64,000 bases of DNA from Azorinus chamasolen. Its lineage: Eukaryota > Mollusca > Bivalvia > Cardiida > Solecurtidae. The notes below the pieces were generated by a model. The model saw nothing but the letters and a program-made list of their open reading frames with translations, did not search any database and was not told the DNA's origin. Below, one piece after another: positions 42,215 through 53,293 of this stretch (within the stretch, counting starts at the first letter, position 1; the number at the start of each line of letters is the position of its first letter). Made by a program: the position numbers and the translations under genes. Where the stretch lies: positions 68,108,379-68,172,378 of the forward strand of contig OY755236.1 in NCBI GenBank assembly GCA_963576725.1. Direction: 5' to 3'.

Positions 42215-42785
42215 TCAGCTTTCGCACATTTCAAAGCCGTTAATCTGTGCCATAACATATCAGCCTGATTACACAAAAATACAGCTAGTCTAGGTAAGTC
42301 CCACGATCACATTTGAATCTGATATGTTGCTATTATTCTTGCAAGTAAACACGTATAAACGCGATGTTTATTCTCCGCAGAGAGGGACAAACAATATAAA
42401 TATGACGAAAAACCTTTTATCTTTTAATCAGCTTTGATGCTGTTTCATAGGAGTAGTCGCTGCAACATCGGTTAATTTAACGAGGTGACGTTACCTCAGG
42501 GGAATGCATTCCAACAATACCATACTATTTTTCATTATATTACACCATGGAATCTTACTGAAAATGACAGGAAATGGCTCTCAGCACACAAGGTTTATTT
42601 GAATGCGTTTAACTGAAGCCTCTCAAACCAGTCTTAAAACGATTTTACGCCTGAAGTTGAACAAAGGACTAAAATGATTATACATAACTATGTTATAGTT
42701 ATAACAAAGAATGCATTCCTTGTCTGGGTTTCAAAGATAAACTGTATACCGATTGCAACGGTATATTGCTCCCACCTCAGATATA
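42215..42785. other. Intergenic, no gene recognised
   Basis: No repeat family or coding signal recognised. Confidence 0.4.
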
Positions 42786-42786
42786 T

Positions 42787-42905
42787 ACTGTAAAAACCCT
42801 CTAAAACGGACATAAAAGGTAGTATACATATCGGATTAGGAGACAGGTGACAGATAAATACAGGGTGAAAGCCTGCTTTAAGTAATCATCTGTCTTCAAT
42901 ACTTG
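42787..42905. mobile_element. C-type MITE, left half
   Basis: CTGTAAAAACCCTCTAAAAC, GGAGACAGGTGACAGATAAA, TACAGGGTGAAAGCCTGCTT. Confidence 0.5.
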
Positions 42906-43039
42906 ATACAAGCTGTGGGGTAACTGGTAAAATGCATCAGTAAGTGCCAAAACATTATGGCACCATACTATGAAATATGTCAAGGTGAGCTATTACGATT
43001 GTGCTGTGTGTATTGTACTTTTTCATAAACCATTTCTCC

Positions 43040-43425
43040 AAGAACACCTCCTCCTAAAATACTGGACTGATTTTAACCGAGTTTAAAGGAAATAGTTATA
43101 TCCCCCTAAACGAAGTATACTGGAATCGGGTTGTCCGTCTGAATATATTTTGATGCCGTTGTAACCGATGGATATTTTTTTTTAAAATACTAATGCTTAC
43201 AATTTATTCCAACATCTTTTTTTGAATGTTTATTAGATCATAAGAATGCTTTATCATGTTATTTCAAACCGAGATCATCAATAAAGAATTATTTATTCTC
43301 ATCCTAACATGCTACCAAGTAAGCAATACAGGGTCATCGCGACCCTCTTGCTATATCAATGCTGAATAGAGGTGATTTTGCAACAGTATCAAATGATAAG
43401 CAAACATATTTCTAAACAACCTCTA
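43040..43425. other. Intergenic; fragment of the repeat seen at 56.1 kb
   Basis: TATATCCCCCTAAACGAAGT followed by GGGTTGTCCGTCTG resembles the start of the 56.1-kb repeat (ATACCCCCGCTACGAAGTAT, TCTGTCCACCCGTCCG). Confidence 0.4.
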
Positions 43426-43429
43426 TCAC

Positions 43430-43793
43430 AACCAGATTAGAATCGGATCAGACAGCTCTTATAGGAGCTCTAGGATGTATGTAGAATAATTATTTTTCAA
43501 AACACATTGTGTTCTCTCCAATGTATACACGAGTATAGGCAGTTTGAATGTGTGAAAATAAACATGTATACCCCTGCGAAATTTAATGTATAATTGTGTC
43601 CTGTGTCGTCCTTCAATGGAACTATATGTATTTCAATTTTGGCAGTATTGTTGAGTACCATCGGAAATTGTGCACCTGCAAATGCGGTTTTGATTTGTCG
43701 TTTCTTTCTAGAATTATTTCCGTCTTTTCTAATTTTAACATAGAATTGTGTCTGGAGTCCAAGTCTAAACATATGCTATGAGGTAATGGGTTA
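43430..43793. mobile_element. P1 and P4 fragments
   Basis: GGATCAGACAGCTCTTATAG at 43446 is a P1 core. CTATGAGGTAATGGGTTAA at 43775-43793 is a P4 right end. The sequence between them is not assigned. Confidence 0.45.
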
Positions 43794-44141
43794 ATAGAAG
43801 ATATTAGTGGCATGAATATTCATGCAGTATATGGATAATTACAACAAATATATATCTCACTTAGAAACAATTAACTTTGATCGTTGACCTAGCATTATCC
43901 CCGTTTACAGAGTTGCTGTTCTTGGGAAACATGGGCCGTCTTACTTTCCCGAAAAGTAGTTCCAGCTGAAGGCCAAAACATTTTTGGCGAGAAAAAACAG
44001 TATCTCTATGTTATTAGTTCCATGAACATTGGACATTTTTAGCATTATCTACGGCCTACATGTCCTTCGTTTAGCCATAGTGTTTATCTACTTATTCTTA
44101 TTTCCAGTTCCAAGGATATCTGAAATTTTGATACATTTTTT

Positions 44142-45822
44142 AGCTCACCAGAGCACAAAGTGCTCAGGGTGAGCTTTTGTGATCGCCAGATGTCTGTCGT
44201 CCGTCGGCGTGCGTCGTGCGTCGTCCGTCGTCCGTCGTCGGGCGTCAACAATTTGAACCTTTAAAAATCTTCTCCTCTGAATCTACAGGGTTCTCAGCTT
44301 TCATCTTTGGTACATAGCATCACCTATAGGTCCTCTACAAAAGTTATATATATTATGCCCCTGGGGTCAAAATTGGCCCCGCCCAAGGGGTGGGAAATTT
44401 TCAATAGAAACATATAGTAAAACTTTGAAAATCTTCTCCTCTGAAACCAGAAGGTTATTAGCTTTCATATTTGGTACATAGCATCATGTTCAGGTCCTCT
44501 ACAAAAGTTATATAAATTATGACCCTGGGGTCAAAATTGGCCCCGCCCCAGGGGTGGGCAGTTTTCAATAGAAACAAATAATGAAATCTTTGAAAATCTT
44601 CTCCTCTGAAACTGAAAGGCTCTCATCTTTCATATTTGGCACAGAGCAGCATATGCAGGTCCTCTACAAAAGTTATATAAATTAAGGCCCTGGAGTCAAA
44701 ATTGGCCCCGCCCCAGGGGTGGGCAGTTTCCAAAAGAAATATATAGAGAAAACCTAGAAAATATTCTCCTCTGAAACTAGAAGGTTCTCAGCTTTCATAT
44801 TTGGCACATAGCATCATGTTCAGGTCCTCTACAAAAGTTATATAAATTATGGCCCTGGGGTTAAAATTAGCCCCGCCCCAGGGGTGGGCAGTTTTCAATA
44901 GAAACAAATAATGAAATCTTTGAAAATCTTCTCCTCTGAAACTGAAAGGCTCTCCTCTGAAACTAGAAGGTTCTCAGCTTTCATATTTGGCAGATAGCAT
45001 CATGTTCAGGTCCTCTACAAAAGTTATATAAATTATGGCCCTGGGGTTAAAATTAGCCCCGCCCCAGGGGTGGGCAGTTTTCAATGGAAACAAATAGTGA
45101 AATCTTTGAAAATCTTCTCCTCTGAAACTGGAAGGCGCTTAGCTTTCATATTTGGCACAGATCATCATGTTCAGGTCCTCTACAAAAGTTATATAAATTA
45201 TGCCCCTGGGGTCAAAATTGGGGCCGCCCCAGGGGTGGGAAGTTTTCAATAGAAACATATAGTAAACCTTTGAAAATCTTCTCCTTTGAAATCAGAAGTT
45301 TCTCAGCTTTCATATTTGGCACATAGCATCATGTTCAGGTCCTCTACAAAAGTTATATAAATTATGCCCCTGGGGTCAAAATTTTCCCGCCCCAGGGATG
45401 GGCAGTTTTCAATAGAAACAAATAGTGAAATCTTTGAAAATCTTCTCCTCTGAAACTGGAAGGCGCTCAGCTTTCATATTTGGCACATAGCATCATGTAT
45501 AGGTCCTCTACAAAAGTTATATGAATTATGGCCCTGGGGTCAAAATTGGCCCCGCCCCAGGGGTGGGTAGTTTTCAGCAGAAACATATAGAGAAAATTTG
45601 AAAATCTTCTCCTCTGAAACTGAAAGGTTCTCAGCTTTAATATTTGGCTCATAGCATCATGTTCAAGTCCTCTACAAAAGTTATATAAATTACCTGGGGT
45701 CAAAATTGGCCTGCCCCAGGGCCGGCTAGTTTTCTATAGAAACATATAGTGAAAACTTTGAAAATCTTCTCCTCTGATTGTCTGGTGAGCGCTTCAGGGC
45801 CATTCTGGCCCTCTTGTTTTCA
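44142..45822. repeat. AGCTCACC/GGTGAGC element with nine 164-165 bp internal units
   Basis: Starts TAGCTCACCAGAGCACAAAG, followed by a CGTCCGTCGT-rich tract (44205-44245). It ends TCTGGTGAGCGCTTCAGGGC then CCTCTTG, so AGCTCACCAGA is inverted at the two ends. In between, TCCTCTACAAAAGTTATATA starts at 44331, 44495, 44660, 44825, 45011, 45176, 45340, 45504 and 45668. The spacing is 164-165 bp, except one 186-bp unit with a partial internal duplication. I recall similar sequences as very common in bivalves. Confidence 0.88.
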
Positions 45823-45824
45823 AA

Positions 45825-46585
45825 ACGTGCAGGGCCCTCTGAGGAAACAAGTGCTGTAAAGTGGCTTTAATTTGTTATATTTTAAGTAATGCAATGTTAG
45901 ACGAACGTATTGATATATAATACAGCCAGACAATGTTACATTTTCAGCAATAAAAACATGTTACAATTATAGTGTCATTTTCCCTTGAGCGGAACCTTAA
46001 GCAAGACTTTAATGTCGGATTACATATATTTAATAATATCGAAAACTGTCCCGCTTATTCCATATTTTGTTTTTTGGAGTCAAAGTCCGACACGTGTGAA
46101 ATAAGTTGCCCGGCAACCAGTCTAGTTTTCAAATAATAAGTTATTATCGGCCAAGAATATATTTATACGGTTATTTAAAATCCCGGTAAAAGCTTCCAGG
46201 ACAATTTCAAAGTGTAATAGGCCTGTAAATCATTATGCCAATGGTTGATCCCTTATCTTTATATACTGGCATTATAGAGCTGTTCAGCCACGAGTCTGAA
46301 GAACGCCTGTATCTAAAATCATATTATAAAATTTTGATAAACCGATATTATGAAATAGTTTATCCTTTTAATGTATTCATTTATAATATTAATAATTAGC
46401 TACGAAGCCTTACAGCTCTTATATAATAATTTTGGAGAATGCCTTTACTGTTCTGATCTAGCGATATGTATATTTAGAGAGTCTGTTTTGTACGAATTTG
46501 GGTGAAATCACTGTCACCGTTCATTTGCCATTCAGCAAGTTTGAAATAATGGTAGAAATTTTCTGTTGATCAACTATTTTTGTTT
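45825..46585. other. Intergenic, no gene recognised
   Basis: No repeat family or coding signal recognised. Confidence 0.4.
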
Positions 46586-46586
46586 G

Positions 46587-47100
46587 CTAGCTCATCTATG
46601 TTTCGTAGAAAAATACGAGCTATTGTAACACCGGCGTCCGCGTTGTCGTCGTCGTCCGGAAGCTTTAACGTTGGCTATTACTTCTTTACTAATCATGCAA
46701 ATCTTATAAAACTTCACACACTTGATCACTGGCACAATGGGTACAATCTCACCAAGAGCCATAACTCTATAATACCTTTTTTTTTTACAAAATTATGCCA
46801 CTTTATAGACTTAAATAAATATTTAAGATCTCTGTCATTTTAAAACCATAATCAACAGGGCTCTCATATTTTATGTGTGAATCCTTTGTGGCAAGGCATT
46901 CCATCTTCGAGACCATGACCTTTGACCGTTGACTTAATTTTGAAAAAATACCCAAAACCTTAACGTTGATTATTGTTTTAAAAGTATTCAAGCACGTCTT
47001 ATGAAATTTCATATTATTATTTACCATCATAAATCTGACAATCTGACCAAGGGCGATAATTCTGAAAGGCTTGTTATACACAACTTATGCCACCTGTGGA
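46587..47100. repeat. Dispersed repeat starting AGCTCATCTATG...CGTCGTCGTCG
   Basis: GCTCATCTATGTTTCGTAGA, ACACCGGCGTCCGCGTTGTC and GTCGTCGTCCGG at the start, then phrases such as ACAATCTCACCAAGAGCCAT repeated later as AATCTGACCAAGGGCGATAA. The style matches bivalve repeats I recall; the boundaries are inferred. Confidence 0.45.
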
Positions 47101-47619
47101 ATTTAAGATGTCTCGACAGACGATCATTGGCACACGCATACCATCATCTTTTTATTTGTTCGATTCAGTAATTTCCAATAGTCTTTCGGTCTAGATGAAT
47201 TCATGCGAGTAATGTATTTTCTACAGTATACCTGTTAGTGCTTTTACTGTTTTTCGTCTGATCTGGGTCTAATCTGTTTTTTGCAAAAGCGTGAGAAAGC
47301 GTTTATATGAAATACAGTCTGTGCAGTATGGCGATGTGACCGACCTATGTCTTTGAAAAACAAACAACACCGGCAAAGAAACAGACGACTTAAATATATG
47401 TCCTTGGCATTTCATTAGGTGATGATAATCACAGAATACGATTAAATGTAAAATGGCATGAAACGAATGTGTCCCTGTTTGTATAATGCAGCGGTTAATG
47501 CCAACCATTTATTCTCTATTTGACATTTACTTGTCGTGTCAGAAGGTTAAGAAATAATAGTGTACATGTACTGTTACGACAAAAACATAGTTTTATTAAT
47601 TACATTTCGAAATATACAC

Positions 47620-47800
47620 TTAATCCTTTCCCTGATGAATATTCTTGTAGGGAATAATGCTATCATGAATATTATTAACTGCTTTTTGTTATAATGACAT
47701 ATGTAGACAAGCAAAACAGATCTTAATTGGAATGTCTGATCTGGGTCTACGTTTTTGCAAGGGCATTAAAAAGCTTTGAAAATGATATGAGTAAAGAATT
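47620..47800 (+). mobile_element. P1 MITE, shortened palindrome
   Basis: TTAATCCTTTCCCTGATGAA, AGCAAAACAGATCTTAATTG, GTCTGATCTGGGTCTACG, ending GAGTAAAGAATTT. A further P1 fragment is at 47255-47310. Confidence 0.65.
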
Positions 47801-48024
47801 TTCTTCGAAGTAGATAAACGCATGGTTGAGTGCAATTTATTTGTTTTAAAGATTAATTAACGATAGAGCATACTTTATACCTAGGGCAAAAATAAATTAC
47901 CAACCTGTGAAGGTAATTACGAGTGTGTGTCTAGTAATATTAACTTCGTCAAACAAATGCATTATAACGAACATCAGTGAACTGTAACATTGTTCACAGG
48001 AACAAAACATAATGTGACCATATA

Positions 48025-48187
48025 CAGTAAAACCCATGTAAGCCGAAATGCTAGTAGTAATAATTTAAATACTTTGGGGCACGTGTCTGCTTAATGCAGG
48101 GTGAAAGTCGTGCAGAAAACTCCTAGAGGAACGTTCTGCAGCATGACTTTCACCCTGCATTAAGCTGTCACATGTCCGGTTTAACTG
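48025..48187. mobile_element. C1 TA MITE
   Basis: TA|CAGTAAAACCCATGTAAGC to CATGTCCGGTTTAACTG|TA. Arms GCTTAATGCAGGGTGAAAGT and ACTTTCACCCTGCATTAAGC. Confidence 0.85.
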
Positions 48188-48189
48188 TA

Positions 48190-48640
48190 TAGCTGAAACT
48201 TTCCGTTATTAATCCTTAAAAGAATTAACATTCAAGGACCATGAGTTTAATAAGTCGCCTGTGATCTTCTATATATTTTGATGGGGACTCTTGATAATTG
48301 TACATTTTTGCTGGTAGAATATCTGTGCTGAACATTGGTCACATCCCCAAAAACATCCACTGCAATTAGATAAGGCATTAGATGCTTTAAGAAAATGTTC
48401 AAACTTGAATTCAAGTTTCACAGATGGAAGAACAGAAACAATTATACCTTCTAGCAACAATTAGACATATTAAAATTATAGTAATTTTATAGTGCCGACA
48501 TATTTTATATTAAATGTTAGGCATTGAACCAAAGAGTCAAGGAGTAACTAAAACGTGTGTCTAACACACAACAGGCGCTGTTTAGAGTTATCGCTTTGTA
48601 AATAAACACAGGTGATTTGTAAAGCAAATGGCTACTAACC
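48190..48640. other. Intergenic, no gene recognised
   Basis: No repeat family or coding signal recognised. Confidence 0.4.
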
Positions 48641-48659
48641 CCTACAGTGTGGGACACGA

Positions 48660-48955
48660 ATCACACATGTCCTTTGCAAACAGTGTAGACTCAGATGAGA
48701 AGGCTCCTACAGACCGTTTTGGAGAGGTTTTATTGCATGTGCTTTTTTCACTGTTATTATGGGTTGTCAACGATACATTTAATACAGTCCAAAATGTGTT
48801 AAGTCTTACGGCGCAAGTGGTAAGAGGATTCATTTGAATGCCACGTGTTCTTATTACCCTAAGTATTCGGACAGACAAACGTAGATTAACAGTGCAGACC
48901 CAGACCAAACAGCCCCTGAAGGAGTCGTTTGATCCGAGTCTACACCATTTGCTAC
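48660..48955. mobile_element. Two P-type hairpin fragments
   Basis: 48668-48715 has TTTGCAAACAGTGTAGACTC and GAGAAGGCTCCTAC (one arm). 48888-48955 pairs AACAGTGCAGACCCAGACCA with GATCCGAGTCTACACCATTT. Confidence 0.5.
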
Positions 48956-49269
48956 TATGTGTGTCTTACAAACTGGTGGACAGTGGAGACTGGTTATCTG
49001 AATACTTAGAGTAACTCTTTTTTAAGCGTGGCCACTTGGTGTCGACACTAATTCCATGTTATTTGCATGTCAATATCCGGTCAATAAGTCAGTTCTTGGC
49101 CGTTAAACATTTCGAAGAAGTCATTGTTTCTTCGTGCAAAGAGTGTGCATCTAATTGTGCTAATAACGTGTTTTTGTTTTGTTCTCTTGCACAACAAATG
49201 ATAACCCCAAGAATAAAGTTTACAGATTTTGAGGTCTCTGTTACAGTATAACACAACATGTTGTCCTTG

Positions 49270-49380
49270 ATGTTTACACAATGCAATCCCTGATCAAATA
49301 ACTAATTCGGTAGCTGTCTGATCTGGGTCTACTACGTTTGCAAAGGCACCACATGTGTCTTTGTCACGAATGGATTAAAT
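49270..49380. mobile_element. P1-like hairpin remnant
   Basis: CAATCCCTGATCAAATAACT, then GTCTGATCTGGGTCTACTAC and GTTTGCAAAGGC. Confidence 0.5.
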
Positions 49381-49564
49381 AAACATTTTATTAAGTGTGC
49401 CTGTTTGATATTCATTTTATCATCAAATGTTCTTGCTCTGTCGAACCTCCCTACATCTGAATTATAGTAGTATGTGTGTAATATACAGTAAAATATGACT
49501 AGACACCCATTTTGATTTAGATTTTAATATCTTACGCTATATATTCGTCTTTTGTGCAACCAGG

Positions 49565-49601
49565 AGAAATGCATTTTAAAATTCAGCAAGCGAAGGGTTA
49601 A
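49565..49601. mobile_element. P3 terminal remnant
   Basis: AAATGCATTTTAAAATTCAG then CAAGCGAAGGGTTAA is the distal end of P3. Its TTAA (49598-49601) is also the start of the next P1. Confidence 0.65.
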
Positions 49602-49848
49602 CTCTTTCCTACATAAACACGCCTTTTCACGCTTTTACAAACAGAGAAGACACAGGTCAGACAGTTCCTGTAGGAACCATCTGATAAGGGACTGTTCTGT
49701 TTGCTTGTGAAACTACAATTGAGTTGACTCTACAGAATCTACCAAAACCAACAATTAATGTTTACAAACGCCATCATTAAGATTTAGCCGATACATATGC
49801 ATGGCGTCTTTATTTTTTAGAAGAATATTCAATAAGGAAAGATTTACT
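49598..49848 (-). mobile_element. P1 TTAA hairpin MITE
   Basis: TTAACTCTTTCCTACATAAA at the left; palindrome GGTCAGACAGTTCCTGTAGG with AACCATCTGATAAGGGAC; the right end is decayed near AATAAGGAAAGATTTA. Confidence 0.75.
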
Positions 49849-49908
49849 AATTGCAATACTGTCAGAAACTGTTGTGTCAGCACCTTCGAAGATATTTTAG
49901 ATTAATTA

Positions 49909-50065
49909 CACTGACCCCCTCTAAACCAGACATTAAAATAGTACAAATGTAGGTATTTCAGAAAGGCTCGTTTCTATACGACTTTCACTCTGCATTAAGA
50001 AGCCACATACCTTACTAGACCTTAACTTCTCTTTATTAAAACTCCGGTTTGGTGTGGGGTTACTG
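49909..50065. mobile_element. C1 TA MITE, one arm lost
   Basis: TA|CACTGACCCCCTCTAAACC to CCGGTTTGGTGTGGGGTTACTG|TA; CGACTTTCACTCTGCATTAA remains of the palindrome. Confidence 0.7.
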
Positions 50066-50285
50066 TACATTGAAAAGGGAAATTATTTTGATCATCCAAC
50101 CTGGCTAACAAAATAAAACGAAATTTTACATTAGTAAGGAATGGCAGTAGTATTTTCCATGCATGATCATTGACTCGCAAGAATTCTTTAGACGAGTTAG
50201 AATATTCAGATACATAAAATATCCATTTCCAATCAGTTGAGTCACTTGCATTGAAATGATGAGTGGTTAACCCGTCAAGTGTTTC

Positions 50286-50536
50286 TTAACCCTTTACTCC
50301 ATAAATACGCCTTTCTATGCATTTGCAAACAGAGATGATCCAGACCAGACGACTCCTATAAGAGCCATCTGATCTAGGCCTGCTCCGTTTGCTTATGATA
50401 TATATATAGATCTGATTAAACACTTTCCGCCATAATATCAAAATATATTGTGTTCATTTGCTATTATAAAATCAATCTAGTTAATATTCACGATGTCATT
50501 ATTTCTTTCATGAATATTCATTGAGTAAAGGATTAA
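50286..50536 (-). mobile_element. P1 TTAA hairpin MITE, well preserved ends
   Basis: TTAACCCTTTACTCCATAAA to TATTCATTGAGTAAAGGATTAA. Palindrome CCAGACGACTCCTATAAGAG with CATCTGATCTAGGC; here the usual arm asymmetry is lost (A in both arms). Confidence 0.88.
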
Positions 50537-50592
50537 AAGTTTGAGCGTATCCAATAAAAGTCAACTTTTGTAACAGATGGGCGTTTTAGCAG

Positions 50593-50850
50593 AGGTTATA
50601 AAACAGTTTGCTTGAATCTGAGATCATTCTCAAGCATCTGGCCAATCAGGATCCGTGCTTATAAAGCTTTTTAGTTAAGTCTGAGTTCGTTCGCAAGCTT
50701 TTGATTGGTCAGATTTGAGCCAAAGGCTCAACTCTGACCAATCAAAAACGTGAGAACGAACTCGGACTCAACTAAAAACTTTATAAGCATGGACCCAGAT
50801 ACTTGAGAATGAGCTCAGACTCAGACTCGGAAGTTTTATAACCTTGGACC
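50593..50850. mobile_element. F fold-back with a second F copy nested in its centre
   Basis: Outer arms GAATCTGAGATCATTCTCAA (50615) and ACTTGAGAATGAGCTCAGAC (50801). Inner arms TGCTTATAAAGCTTTTTAGT (50656) and ACTAAAAACTTTATAAGCAT (50771) with CTTTTGATTGGTCAGA and CTGACCAATCAAAAACG. The inner copy sits at the loop of the outer one. Confidence 0.8.
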
Positions 50851-51098
50851 TTGTTCTCGGCATATGAAGGGTTATACATGAATATAAGTTTGATAGATTA
50901 GGATGATACATCGGAAATTAAATATTTAGTGAGAATTATTATTGCAAACTTCAATGTTTGAATTATTCAAATACGAATTAAACTGACAAGTAGCTCGTGA
51001 ATCAGCGTACCGTACCTTCAGGAAGAACCACTTGATTGAAACTTGTTTGCAAGGGTCCACGAGTTATTACGTGAATTGTATATTCATGTTCAGAGCTA

Positions 51099-51304
51099 CA
51101 GAAAAAACCCTCTCTAAAGCGAGCACTCAAAATATGTCTAATTATGGACTTTTAAGGCAGATTGTAGCTTAATGCTGGACAAAAAGTAATATAGGAAGCA
51201 CATACTGGAGATTTCTGTATTACTTTACCCTGCATTAGGCAACTACATGATTTGTTAAGTTGGTACATCAATCAATTAAATGGTTGCTTTAAGAGGTTCA
51301 ACTG
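51099..51304. mobile_element. C1 TA MITE
   Basis: TA|CAGAAAAAACCCTCTCTAAA to TTTAAGAGGTTCAACTG|TA. Arms AGATTGTAGCTTAATGCTGG and CTGCATTAGGCAACTACATG. Confidence 0.8.
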
Positions 51305-51326
51305 TATATGACACGTTTTTACTTAT

Positions 51327-51664
51327 CAGGAGCATAGCTGATTCCAAATGTGTTGTACGCACCGTGGCGATTAGGGGTCCGGGGGCATGCTCCCCTAGAA
51401 CAATGTAGAATTACGTTATTTTGAAATCGTTATGATAAATAGAGCATTTATTCCAATAGGAGCAACTGCTCTATATATCACAATGGATTCAAAAGGTGGC
51501 GTTTACAGTTGTGTCAATATGAGGGAATGGGTTAAGGCTTATATGACAAGATGGTTTATCCACTGAGCCTTCGAATTTTGTTCCATTTGGACCATAATAA
51601 TGAGTTCACATTTCCGATTGATGTTACGCACGTGCGTAAGTGTGTATCGCTAGCTAGGCCCCTG
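51327..51664 (-). mobile_element. J-family TIR element with a partial P4 MITE
   Basis: CAGGAGCATAGCTGATTCCA at the left and ATCGCTAGCTAGGCCCCTG at the right. Inside, CCGGGGGCATGCTCCCC, then a decayed P4 palindrome (AAATAGAGCATTTATTCCAA) and the P4 end GAGGGAATGGGTTAA. Same architecture as 8470-8833. Confidence 0.75.
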
Positions 51665-51704
51665 CTTATAGTAGAATACTTTTTGTTTGCAAACGGAGCT
51701 TAAG

Positions 51705-51920
51705 GTAAGGTCTCGCTAATGCGACCACATAGTGTATTAAAATCTAAAAAGCAGGTGGTTCTTTGAACTGAACTGAATTTGCCCATGGCCAAAGCTTCAT
51801 CGTAGGGGAGGGGACGGGTCTGTCGCTGAAGAAGAAGCGGGCATTATTCTTAAGACTGGTCTGGCTGCAGCACTTGTGAGGAGTTCTGGTGGTTCCTTAA
51901 TACGGGTCAAAAGTAAAGAA
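51705..51920. mobile_element. C-type MITE interrupted by a 125-bp non-LTR-like insertion
   Basis: GGTAAGGTCTCGCTAATGCG and GCAGGTGGTT are the C left part. The C sequence resumes at GGTGGTTCCTTAATACGGGT. The insertion lies at about 51762-51886. Confidence 0.6.
51762..51886 (-). mobile_element. Truncated LINE/SINE-like insertion with TTCAG tail and target duplication
   Basis: On the minus strand it ends CATGGGCAAATTCAGTTCAG and TTCA, a short tandem 3' tail. GGTGGTTC occurs on both sides (51754-51761 and 51889-51896), consistent with an ~8-bp target duplication. No protein was recognised. Confidence 0.5.
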
Positions 51921-51963
51921 TTTGAAGAATGTTTATACTATTGGCCATTCTATTAATGCTATC

Positions 51964-52210
51964 TTAGCCTTTACTCCATAAATACGCCTTTCTACATCTT
52001 TGCAAACAGAGTAGACCCAGATCAGACACTCCCTATAGGATCCGTCTGATCAGGGCCTGCTGTGTTTACTTATGATATAATATAGACTTGATTCTTCAGC
52101 TCATATCATGATAAAAATATCTTGTTCACAGTGCCATTATAAAGATTCAGTTAATCAATATTCATGATGTCATTATGTCTTGCCTGAATATTCATTGAGT
52201 AAAGTGTTAA
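51964..52210 (-). mobile_element. P1 TTAA hairpin MITE
   Basis: TTAGCCTTTACTCCATAAAT to TTCATTGAGTAAAGTGTTAA. Palindrome GACCCAGATCAGACACTCCC with ATCCGTCTGATCAGGGC. Confidence 0.88.
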
Positions 52211-52304
52211 GTTATTCAACGGTGATAAATTGGCATGCTCTTATTTACAAACACGCGGGGAGTGGGCTGGGGATGGGGTGTGATGAAGATGATGTCTGAT
52301 AGCA

Positions 52305-52535
52305 TAAACCCTTAGCTTGCTGAATTTTAAAATACATTTCTCCTTCTTTACCCTTGCCCTGTTGTATAATTACATATATCATCACTGTGTATTTCGCTGT
52401 ACAATCATTGCTGTGGAGTGCACTGGTTGCACAATCAACTTGTAAATAGTGCAGACCCTGATTAGGAGCTGTCTCATCTGGGTCTTCACTATTTACAGGT
52501 AGGTATATTGACGTGAATAGCAAGCGAAGGGTTAA
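52305..52535 (+). mobile_element. P3 hairpin MITE
   Basis: TAAACCCTTAGCTTGCTGAA to ATAGCAAGCGAAGGGTTAA. The palindrome is shortened in one arm (CCCTGATTAGGAGCTGTCTC). Confidence 0.85.
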
Positions 52536-52539
52536 CAGA

Positions 52540-52824
52540 GTAATATTACCTCTTTATTTAATTATCTGTAACATGCCATTGTTCTAAAATGTATTATTAT
52601 ATTAATCTTTTATAAATGCTCTTATTGCTTGAATAAACTAGTATTAATTTAAAATGAGGATTTACGGTAAATAAAGTATACATCGCGTATATCAAATAAG
52701 TACAAGTGTGTGCGAGTCTCAGATTGCATGGTAATGTCCTCGTTGCTATATTTCATTCTATGCTCCACGCCATTGATCCGTTTGGGCCCCTAAATAATAA
52801 CGTATCTATTTCCATTGTTGCTCT
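52540..52824. other. Intergenic, no gene recognised
   Basis: No repeat family or coding signal recognised. Confidence 0.4.
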
Positions 52825-53199
52825 TTAACCATCTACTCCATCTACGCCTTTCTACGCCTTTGGAAACAGAGTAGACCCAGATCAGACGGCTCGATGTCCT
52901 TATTATATAATATAGATATGATACTAAAGCTATAAATACAGTATAACCTCTCTATAAGGACCACTAAATTACATCAAGTATTTTGTGCTAAAGGCAGTTG
53001 GATGCTTAAAGCAAGGTGAAAGTCAAACAGAACGCTCCTATAGAAGCGTTCTGTTTTACTTTCACCTTGCTTTAAGCAACCACATGCCCCAAATACCAAT
53101 TAATTAACACAATTTAGTGGTCGTTATAGACAGGTCTTACTGTATAGATATCCATGGTGTTAACACTCTTACATGAATATTCATCAGGGAAAGGAGTAA
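52825..53199 (-). mobile_element. P1 MITE interrupted by a C1 MITE
   Basis: TTAACCATCTACTCCATCTA at the left, GACCCAGATCAGACGGCTCG (second arm deleted). C1 insertion at 52939-53142. Right end ATGAATATTCATCAGGGAAA, then GGAGTAA. Confidence 0.8.
52939..53142. mobile_element. C1 TA MITE nested in P1
   Basis: TA|CAGTATAACCTCTCTATAAG to GTTATAGACAGGTCTTACTG|TA. Arms AGTCAAACAGAACGCTCCTA and AGCGTTCTGTTTTACTTTCA. Confidence 0.9.
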
Positions 53200-53293
53200 G
53201 TCGTAACTATATAGCGAAACTCAACATAAGATTGTACGCTTCAACATCACTTGGACTAATTACAAACTCGTGTCAGGGAAAATAATAGAGCTA

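Noticed and set aside
46587..46680. CpG-island promoter around CGTCCGCGTTGTCGTCG
   Set aside because: The CG-rich motif is the start of a dispersed repeat and no gene follows it.
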